A DNA stretch of 64,000 nucleotides, taken from positions 23,126,119-23,190,118 of the forward strand of contig CM077648.1 in the NCBI GenBank assembly GCA_039707465.1, read 5' to 3'. The notes under the pieces are model-generated. The model was given only the letters and a program-made list of their open reading frames with translations. It had not been told where the DNA came from and searched no databases. Position numbers and translations under genes: made by a program. Position 1 is the stretch's first letter; each line of letters opens with the position of its first letter. This DNA comes from Rhabdophis nuchalis (Eukaryota; Chordata; Lepidosauria; Squamata; Natricidae). This document shows positions 35,433 through 64,000 of the stretch, one piece after another.

Positions 35433-36019
35433 AAGTCATTTTATCAGCGAAGGGTTGCAAGTTTACTAAAGCCAATTTAGGACTAATTGCTGCAAACAGA
35501 GTCATACTTCACCATGCAGCAGAAATCAATATAAAACAATTGCACACCACCTTTGTCAATATACTCTGGGGGGAAAACATTTAGCTCTTCATCATATCCC
35601 ATTCATTGGACTTCTTTCTCGTTTTCATAACTCCAAAAACCAAGTCATAAATCTTTCCCTACACTTAGATTTATTATATCCAAGAACATGCTCAAGAATT
35701 GAATTAGTTCTGAACATATAATTAAGCAGTAGCAATTAGAGGTTTAATAGTCATTAAGGTTTACAGAATTATCGATGCTCATTAAGAGAGACTGCAAGAC
35801 AATCTCTACCAGGCAAATATCTTCCAGATGTCTGGGACAAACAGTGGGGAATTCTGGAAATCTGTCCCTTCTTAACTGGAGGGCAATGGCATGGATTTCC
35901 CTCAGCCTTCAAGAGTAAGAAAAGGACTGCATATGCAAAATTTAAAAATACCATGAGGAGAAAAAACCCTAAAATGGCATAAAAAACATAATCACGAAGA
36001 AATAAAACTCTTGTGAATG

Positions 36020-36700
36020 AATACTGGAAGCTTACTGGAAGAGCAGCTCCCTGGCATGCACATACAGGAGTGCAAGAAACAGGAAGACCAGTCCCCAAAG
36101 CTGAGCTTCCGGTTCTGGCATGCATGCGTGTGCAAAGACCAGCTGGCTCAGCTTCCCGACATGCGCATGTGCGCCAGGGAGCTGCTCTCCCAGTTTCTGG
36201 CACTCCTACGTGTGCTAAAACCAGTGGGCCAGAACCAGGGGTGGGTTTCAAATTTTTTAGAACCTACTCTGTAGGTGTGGCCTATTTTGTGGGCATGGCT
36301 TGGCAGTCATGTGACAGGTGGGAGTGGCCACCTTTTAAAATGTGGTGAAACTCATTTAACAACGCTCTTGCTTAGCAACCAAAATTTTGGACTTAATTGT
36401 GATGATAAATTCTTTCTTTCTTTCTTTCTTTTCTTCTTTCCTTTCTTCCTTCCTTTCCTTTCCTTCCTGTTGGGTCAATGGCAGCGGTGGGCCAGATTTA
36501 CTTCCAGGTACGCCGGTGGAACCCCCTCTCACCGGTTCTCTAAATTTCACCAACCGGTTCTCGCAAGTAGGTGCGAACCTGCAGAAACCCACCCCTGGCC
36601 AGAACCCAGAAGAACAATGGGCTACGACTGGCATGTCTGGAAGTAGTCTGTGTGCCACTTCTGGCACATGTGCCATAGGTTCGCCATCACGGGTTTAGGA
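36020..36700. mobile_element. hAT-type element ending GGTTCGCCATCACGG, split by another
   Basis: The right part (after 36605) reads CTGGCACATGTGCCATAGG then GGTTCGCCATCACGG, related to 586. The left boundary is unclear. Confidence 0.5.
36236..36597. mobile_element. hAT-type element, CAGGGGTGGGTTTC ends
   Basis: The ends CAGGGGTGGGTTTC and GAAACCCACCCCTG are perfect inverted repeats, with perfect 8-bp duplication GCCAGAAC (36228-36235, 36598-36605). It contains a (TTTC)n tract at 36412-36470 and is a sister of 2316-2665. Confidence 0.9.
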
Positions 36701-37855
36701 GAAGGCAGGATCATTTCTAGATACAATTTAGAAAGTTAGGATTGTCCTGTAAATCTGCATAGTCCCGCATCATTTCCATACAGACTGGCTGACCTGTGTA
36801 TGTTTATCAATAATTTATTCAAAAAGACACAAAAGGATTTCACAACATAACCCAGAGTGTGAACAGGTCTTAGGAGCACATTATATAATTTGTCTCTGTG
36901 TTGTATCATTGTTTCTCTCTGTCGTATGCAAAATAACCTGTCCATTTGCATGAAACATACTTGACAAAGGATTTTACAAATGTTAACCCAGTTGGATTTT
37001 TTTTAAAAATAAGAAAAAGGCATGAATAGATTCTGTAAATCTCATTTATTGCTTCACAGGAAATATATTAACAAAGTCAGATCTCACCTCAAAAATCAAG
37101 TAGGTAAGTATACCATAAAGGAGTGACCCAGTTGAAATTTCCTAGTACTGTAGAAAATATGCATAATTTGTAATAAATATTGCACACATCCTCCAAACTG
37201 CTGTAAGATGGAAGAGAAATATGCTATTATTTTCGTCTTCCTTTTTCTGTCCACAGTAGCAAGTTTGTGTTATTATTATTATTTGCAAAAAAAATTCAAT
37301 CTGTATATATTTTAGAGTACACATAAATTCCAATAAGAACTAAATTACAGCAAGAAAAATACATATCCATCAAGATGTCAAATCAAATATGTAAAAATAA
37401 ATGGAGGCATGCAATGTGTTTTCTTTACTAAAATGTATGAAGACCTTTAAAAAATGTGCATATATCTAGGCAGGACCCCAAATGATAAGTATATGGCATT
37501 CATACAAAGGTCCATCTTCATTGATCCCAGATTAAATCAGTAATAGGAATACCATAACCTTCTTGTAATTCCTTAATTTTTCCAAATTTTTCATTAAACA
37601 TGGTGGGAAAATAATGATTTGGGGCAACATTAATGATTTGGGGAAAATAAAAACTAAAATAGGCATGCAAAGCTTTTGAAAACTTAAATGTTTGGCCCTC
37701 AAAATTGTCAAGATTTTCTACATTGATTCATTCTGTAATATCTGTATATTATAGCCATGCCTGTTGGGACAGAGTCTTTTAAAAAAATCAAAATATATTT
37801 TTTAAAAGTTGTTCATCCCTCGGTTAAAGAATTTAATGTAGCAATTCCAGGAAAA
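36700..37855. other. intergenic stretch of 1.1 kb, nothing recognised
   Basis: AT-rich; if the SLC39A8 transcript has a long 3' UTR, part of this could be transcribed. Confidence 0.4.
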
Positions 37856-37859
37856 GTAG

Positions 37860-38118
37860 CAGTGGGATTCAAACATTTTTACTACCAGTTCTGTGGGCAT
37901 GGCAGGGGAAGGATACTGTGAAATCTCCATTTCCTCTCCACTCCAGGGGAAGGTTACTGCAAAATCCCCATTCCCTCCCGATCAGCTGGGACTCGGGAGG
38001 CAGAGAATAGATGGAGGCGGGGCCAGACCATGGTGATATTTACTGGTTCTCTGAACTACTCAAAATTTCCACTACTGGTTCTCCAGAACTATTCAGAACC
38101 TGCTGAATACCACCTCTG
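37860..38118. mobile_element. hAT-type MITE (reverse of CAGAGGTGGTATTC family)
   Basis: It starts CAGTGGGATTCAAAC and ends GAATACCACCTCTG. No clear flanking duplication. Confidence 0.6.
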
Positions 38119-38605
38119 CTTAAAAGACTGAAGAACCATTCTCCTGCTAGAATAAATTATACTGGTTATGAACCAGTTCGGTTAGACTATTTTGCACAAT
38201 GTTGCATTCCTAAATATTGGGTTAGCAATCATATGGAACATTTACCTCACCAGGCTTCTTATTTAATGTTTGGATCTGAAGCTGGACTTTCCATTAAAAT
38301 TGGAACACAATTGCTATAAGAGCTTTGTGCATATATCAAAAGGTTTACACAGGCAATCAATATTTAGAGCATATCTAGACATGCAATTCAGCCAACAGTC
38401 ATAGCTTTCCTATCCTTTCCATTTCTAAGGAATTTATAACAAGAAACCTTTAACAGTTTAGAATGTTGACTGCAATGTTGAAAGTCAGTACTGAAAGTCA
38501 AATGTTTCATGGTGACCTACTGTTTAATTCTTCTTTAAAAATAACCAGGGAAATATAAATGTTATTAATTATTTAAAAATTGGTGAATTATCCACAGCTT
38601 TTGAA

Positions 38606-38611
38606 TTTATT
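38606..38611 (-). promoter_or_regulatory. possible polyadenylation signal for SLC39A8
   Basis: This TTTATT (AATAAA on the - strand) is the first one I see downstream of the SLC39A8 stop, giving a 3' UTR near 1.1 kb. The UTR would then include the purine/pyrimidine tract at 38806-38960. Human SLC39A8 has a long 3' UTR, so later signals are equally possible. Confidence 0.25.
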
Positions 38612-38805
38612 TTTAACGCCATTCCCATAAGCATGAAAGAAATAAAATAAATAAATAAAAGGAAGTCCAATTAAACAACGTTAATTAGAAATTTCTGCAT
38701 GACAAATGTTTTTTTTTTAAATTAACAATCTATGGTGGGAATTTTTAAACCTATTTTGAATTACCCTGTAGTAACAAAAAGGCAGTGATTTTTCTAAAAA
38801 GAGGG

Positions 38806-38960
38806 AAAGAGGAAGAGAAGGTGGAGAAAGAAGGAGGGTCAGGAGGAGGAGGGGAAGGGGAAAAAGAGGAGGAGAAGGAAGAAGAGGAGGGGGAGGGGGA
38901 GGAAGAGGAGGAGGAAGAAGAAAAAGAAGAAGAGGAAGGAAGGAAGAGGAGGGAGAACAA
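38806..38960. repeat. polypurine tract
   Basis: About 150 bp of almost only A and G (GAGG, GAAG units) on the + strand, pyrimidine on the SLC39A8 sense strand. Frames across it on both strands are low complexity. Confidence 0.9.
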
Positions 38961-39684
38961 GAAGGAGAAAGTTGATATTCCTTCAGTCCTATCAGGAAGA
39001 AGGAACCATTTTCCAAAAGCTAGAGATGTGTAAAATCAAAGTCTTCCAGTTGCCAGACCATTTTCAGAAGAATTAATAAAGAAAGTATGCAATGCTCATT
39101 CAGGAAGGCAACAGGCCAGCAGGATACTTGAAATGGCAGTGTGATTTCTCCTACTCAGAGGAGCCCCCTATGTAGTTAAATGCTAGAAAACACATCCCCT
39201 TACAATGGGACTGATTTTTTTGTATATTTTTACACAGGATTGATCTATACAGTAAACCATTTCAGCTTGAATTATGCTGCACACGTACCTTAAAACAGAT
39301 CTCAGCCCAAAGTTCCAAATCCAAGGGCTTTTCTGATACAAAGGTTTGTTAGTACATTTTCATTGACATAAATAATAAATGTCTGTTTGTTTTTCAAACA
39401 AACTCTTTCATAACTTGGTCCTCTCATACCACTAAAATTCTGCACTCTGATATAAAAGCAACTAACATAGGACAAACACATGGAGGAAAATGCTACTTTA
39501 GAACACATATTAGAAAATTGATTTTATATATTATTTTTATATTTATATACAGCATATATTATTTTTATGGGGGGGGGGGGGAAGTTGTGTTCCATGACGG
39601 AAGCAAACAAGGTGTCCTTATTACTTTCAAGTTCCTTTCTGAAGTTCTTCCATTTTCATCTACTAAATTGTCTTCCTTGTCCCA

Positions 39685-60160
<20,476 letters not shown>

Positions 60161-60610
60161 CTAAAAGAGATTTTTTTAAAAACCTATGTTAGTTTGACAA
60201 AGAAAATGAATGCACTTACAGCAGAGAAATATAAAATATTTTAGATTTGATTGTCATCAACTGCATAAAAGATTACCTTTAGAATGGCATCTGAGGAGAA
60301 AATTCTCGCTATATTTCTCAGCATCCTTCTGAAAGGATCTAGTAACATCAGCAAGCTCAATTTTATTTTAATTATAACTTTTAAAGTGAATCTTAAATAT
60401 TTGCAAGGCAAACTTTCCTTGACTTGATCTACCCTACCATTCTCTGCAAATAAGAAAAATTAAGATACCAGAGTATAAGACATGAGCATAGTCTCTAAAT
60501 TCTCAATGCAAGCATCTCAATCATACATTTTCCCACTTATTATTCATTTTTGTTCATTAATTCATTCCAGTTGTACACCGCTCAGTCTAGAATGATTCAT
60601 ATTACCACTT

Positions 60611-60835
60611 CACAGGTGGTATTCAGCAGGTTCTGACCAGTTCTGGAGAACCGGTAGTGGAAACTTTGAGTAGTTCAGAGAACCGGTAAATACCACCTCT
60701 GGCTGGCCCCACCCCCATCTATTTTCTGCCTCCCAAGTCCCTGGAATGGGGATTTTACAGTATCCTTCCCTTGTTACACCCACCAAGCCATGCCAACAGA
60801 ATGGTAGTTTTAAAAAAAATTGAATCCTACCACTG
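60611..60835. mobile_element. hAT-type MITE (CAGAGGTGGTATTC family)
   Basis: It starts CACAGGTGGTATTCAGC and ends GAATCCTACCACTG. Flanking duplication diverged. Confidence 0.65.
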
Positions 60836-62337
60836 GTGCACTTCACCATGATCACATCACAACCCCATGAAGTCATGGGAGGTCATGTTGCAGGCTAAGG
60901 GTGCTACAGTTTGTATTCCAAACGAGGAATGGATAATAAAAGCTAGACTGATTACAATTAGCAAAGATGTATTGATCATATACTTACACAGTATATGGAT
61001 CACCCACCCATGGTGGGTGAAAGTGGCAGGAGAAGTGAGCCATCACAAGTCCATTTGCAGTGGGTTGCTTTTGTTGGCCAAGTTATATAGCCTCCAATCC
61101 CTCCCTCTTCCCCTAGTGAAGTTCCTTAGATAGTTTTTTAGGGAAAATAAATCGGGAAACGGCTGCATGTTTCCAGCAAAGGAAGGTTATCTATTACCTA
61201 CAATTGGTGTACCACTAAGTGTAAGGCAAAAGCAGCAAATAATTATCCAGTTTGGGATCAGACCAAAGAGCTCTTTATCATTAGGTTTGCACAAAACAAA
61301 GAGAACGTCGTCTGTGGAGATTCTCCATCATCCAGGTCAAGGTTGTCCCAAATATGCTTTTCCAAAAGGCAACTGGATTTTGTTTTTCCTTCAAGACATT
61401 TCATTTCTTGGATGAGAAGCAAAACATCTTCAAGGAAAAATGAAATCCAAGTTGCCTTTTGAAAAAGCACCTTTGGAATAAAGTCAGTATCTGTGGTTTT
61501 AAGGGAAAAAATGAGGAAGAGACTACTTTAACTAAGCAAAGTTTTGTGGGCTGGTTGAAAGTGCAGTTCGTTCACAGTTCAGGTCATGTCTCCCTTTTCT
61601 TTCATTCCTGTGTTTAGGAGATACTTTTGCACAGTTGACAAGCAGCTCAACACAGGAACCTGTTCTGAAATGAATGACTTTCACTGGATCAACACTTTCA
61701 AAAGGACAAGAATAAGAAAGAGATATACCTCTTAATATCTTAATTACTTAAAAAGTAATTGATATATAGAAGTACATTCCAATGTTTGCTTGACCTGGGA
61801 GTAAAATCGGTAATTGAAATCCTGTGCATTTCTGCTCCTAATATTTCATAAACATGTTGTATTTCTGGAGACCAGATGTCATTAAAATGTGCTTGAATTA
61901 TGTTATGTTTTGTCCTTTATTGTTTATACAGTTTCGCACAGGTTGTGTTAATACTATGGATGGTTTTGTTCTGAAGCTTTATGAAACAAACTAATACTTT
62001 CCTCTGCAAAACTTGAATTGCTACATATTTATATTATGAAATCCTATAATCATTCAATTATAATTTGAAAGCATTCTAGTAACAGTTATTTAATCTCTGA
62101 AACAGAATATGTGGCAAAATGGACTTGTTTGGTGAGACAAAAGGCAATATCTACATTTATTGATGACTAGAAACCCCTTATGGAATTTTTGCAAAAGAAG
62201 AGAAAAACATCAACTTAAGTTTTATGATTTTGATTATTAGAGAAGGTAGATTATAGAAAGAAGAGAATCATGAAATAACTTGAGAAAGAGAGAGAGGTTA
62301 AACTATCATTGTACTTATAACTAGAAAAAACAACATT

Positions 62338-62655
62338 GAATAATAATAATAATATACCGCATCCTCTCCCCAAGGGGACTCGGAGCGGTGCACAGGGAAA
62401 AAATTAAAATACTATAAAAAATACATACATAGAATAAATACAGTGAATAAAAACAAATTAAATTAGAATTATCCCTGCGCTAAAATCCCCAAGTTATAGC
62501 ACTAAAATTCCCTAACACCCCAAAGGTAGAGACTAACCTAGGCCGGCCAAGCAGAAAAAGTATGTTTTGAGTTTTTGACGGAAGGAGCGGAGGTCCGTAG
62601 TTGTTCTGATGTCGGGGGGAAGGTCGTTCCAGAGGGCTGGAACAACTACGAACAA
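62338..62655 (-). mobile_element. L2-like LINE 3' end with (AAT)n tail
   Basis: (AAT)n at 62339-62352, then ATACCGCATCCTCTCCCC and the start of the reverse-strand C-terminal frame, cut at about 62640. Confidence 0.75.
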
Positions 62656-63239
62656 CTACCATTTCTTTATATATATTTTTCTTCTACTTAATTTTCTTTT
62701 TGCAGTTTTAGGTTTTTCTTTTATTTCTCCCATTTTCTTCTTTGTCATTCTATTTTAGTTTGTATTAATTATTATTGTTGCTAAAAGTTTGAGCAAAATT
62801 ATGTATATTTTTAAAAATGTTTTGTTTAAGCCGGGAATGACGGATAAATTCTATCTGCCATTACTCTTCGGAGCATGATTGGCTGCCAAAGCAATATATA
62901 TTTCAATGTTTGTGCCCTGCCAATCTAGTTATTGTATAAGGTAATGGCCTGACCTTTGCCCACAGTGGCACCTGCAATCAGTAATCACAATAAAAAGGTA
63001 ACTTGCGATGGGAATACAGTAGAGAGTTTTTCCAAGGAAATCGCTCAGATGCAATTCAGCTCTGCATCTGAAATTGACTCAAAGCTAGCTGAGCCAAAAC
63101 TCTGCAAAACTCTTCCTGGTTAATTACTGATCAATACCTATAAATTCTGTGTTGACTCTTATGTTTTCTAAGCATGCCATTTCCCCTCTCCTCCTGCACT
63201 TCCTGAATACCTTCCAATGTGTTTGGATCTGGGGAATTA

Positions 63240-63675
63240 ATAAATAATAATAATAATAATAAATTTAATTTGTAGACCGCTCCCTCTCCCCAAAGGGACT
63301 CGGGGTGGTGCACAGGGAAATTAAAAAAACATACCATAAATACATAATAAATATATAAAATCGAATTAAACAAGTTATCCCTGCGCTAAAAACCCAAAAC
63401 GCTAAAAACTAATCCCTTAAAAACCAATTAAAACAATAACAAATGACTAACCTAGGCCGGCCAAGCGGAAAAAGTGGGTTTTTAATTTTTGACGGAAGGA
63501 GCGGAGTTCCGTAGTTGTTCTAATTTCGGGGGGAAGGTCGTTCCAGAGGGTCGGGCCCGCCACAGAGAAGGCCCTTCCCCTGGGCGTCGCCCGCTGGCAC
63601 AGCCTAGTGGACGGCACCCGGAGAAGTCCCTCTCTGTGGGAACGAATCGGCCGCAGGGATGTATGGGGCAATTAA
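63240..63675 (-). mobile_element. L2-like LINE 3' end with (AAT)n tail
   Basis: (AAT)n at 63244-63263, GACCGCTCCCTCTCCCC, and a - strand frame (63671-63447) with RPIRSHREGLLRVPSTRLCQ and GPTLWNDLPPEIRT. Truncated at 63675. Confidence 0.85.
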
Positions 63676-63689
63676 CTGATTGATTGATC

Positions 63690-63850
63690 AGAATAGAGTT
63701 GGAAGGAACTTTTGAGGTCTTCTAGTCCAACCCCCATCCCCTGTTCAAGCGTGAGACCCTATACCATTTGAGACAAGTGGCTGCCCAGTTTCTTCATAAA
63801 AATCTCCAGTGATGAAACACCCACAACTTCGGTAGGCAAATAATTGACAA
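63690..63850 (-). mobile_element. CR1-like LINE 3' tail
   Basis: Reverse of the family tail: GAATAGAGTTGGAAGGAAC, GTCTTCTAGTCCAACCCCC, then the decayed C-terminal codons. Confidence 0.7.
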
Positions 63851-63913
63851 ATTATTTTGTCAATAAATGTGTATTTCATTGGCAGAGGAATACCATTACA
63901 TTTTACTCAATAC

Positions 63914-64000
63914 AGTACTCCTCGACTTACAACCGGTCCCTTAGTGACCATTCTAAAGGTATGATAGACCCCACTCCAAAAGTATTTATAACCCAGATTC
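63914..64000. mobile_element. MITE cut by the window edge, CAGTACTCCTCGACTTAC end
   Basis: Preceded by TA; the CTCGACTTACAACCGG text matches the family at 5984. Confidence 0.5.

Larger units (their letters stand above)
60161..64000 (-). other. SLC39A8 intron 1, left part
   Basis: It holds a MITE (60611), two L2-like tails (62338, 63240), a CR1 tail (63690) and the start of another MITE at 63914. 60840-62335 and 62660-63235 are AT-rich with nothing recognised. No signal-peptide exon is visible, so exon 1 lies beyond 64000. Confidence 0.7.

Noticed and set aside
35769..36251. 160-codon - strand frame with a hydrophobic segment
   Set aside because: Half of it lies in a hAT-type element, and the hydrophobic part is AT-rich flank without splice context or homology I recognise.

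Overview
The window is vertebrate nuclear DNA, best read as a squamate reptile and probably an advanced (colubroid) snake. This rests on the repeats: tRNA-derived SINEs whose 3' ends carry the (ACCTTT)-type tail of Sauria SINEs, CR1/L2-clade LINE 3' ends with microsatellite tails, and many short hAT-type elements. It is AT-rich, intron-bearing and gene-poor; nothing looks bacterial or viral.

Two protein-coding genes are supported, arranged tail to tail. On the + strand, 3209-4812, are the last two coding exons of a gene inferred to be BANK1. Its C-terminal coding sequence splices in phase 0 and ends at TAA 4812. On the - strand, 60160-39685, are seven consecutive coding exons of SLC39A8 (ZIP8), a plasma-membrane divalent-metal importer. 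They give 392 codons with clean splice phases and the intact HNFIDG and EEFPHELGD metal-site motifs. The first coding exon (signal peptide and N-terminus) and the promoter lie beyond the right edge. In mammals BANK1 and SLC39A8 are convergent neighbours, which supports the BANK1 call.

Almost everything else is transposable-element debris. 1-5100 holds the BANK1 end plus a three-layer nest (LINE tail, then a hAT-type element, then another). 5100-39684 is intergenic, with L2-like LINE 3' ends, SINEs, a Ty3/gypsy integrase fossil, a solo-LTR-like element, palindromic foldback elements and a 0.7-kb segment present in two copies, one flanked by 176-bp direct repeats. 39685-64000 is SLC39A8 with its introns. 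Intron 5 holds the most striking object: a TA-flanked inverted-repeat element (49184-51996) whose interior is about 2.5 kb of CpG-rich 30-bp minisatellite. That array produces enormous but meaningless open frames on both strands.

More than twenty short elements have hAT-like CAGNGGTG termini, and most carry readable 8-bp target duplications. No autonomous transposase was seen. Splice junctions were read by eye; repeat family names are by resemblance, without a library search.
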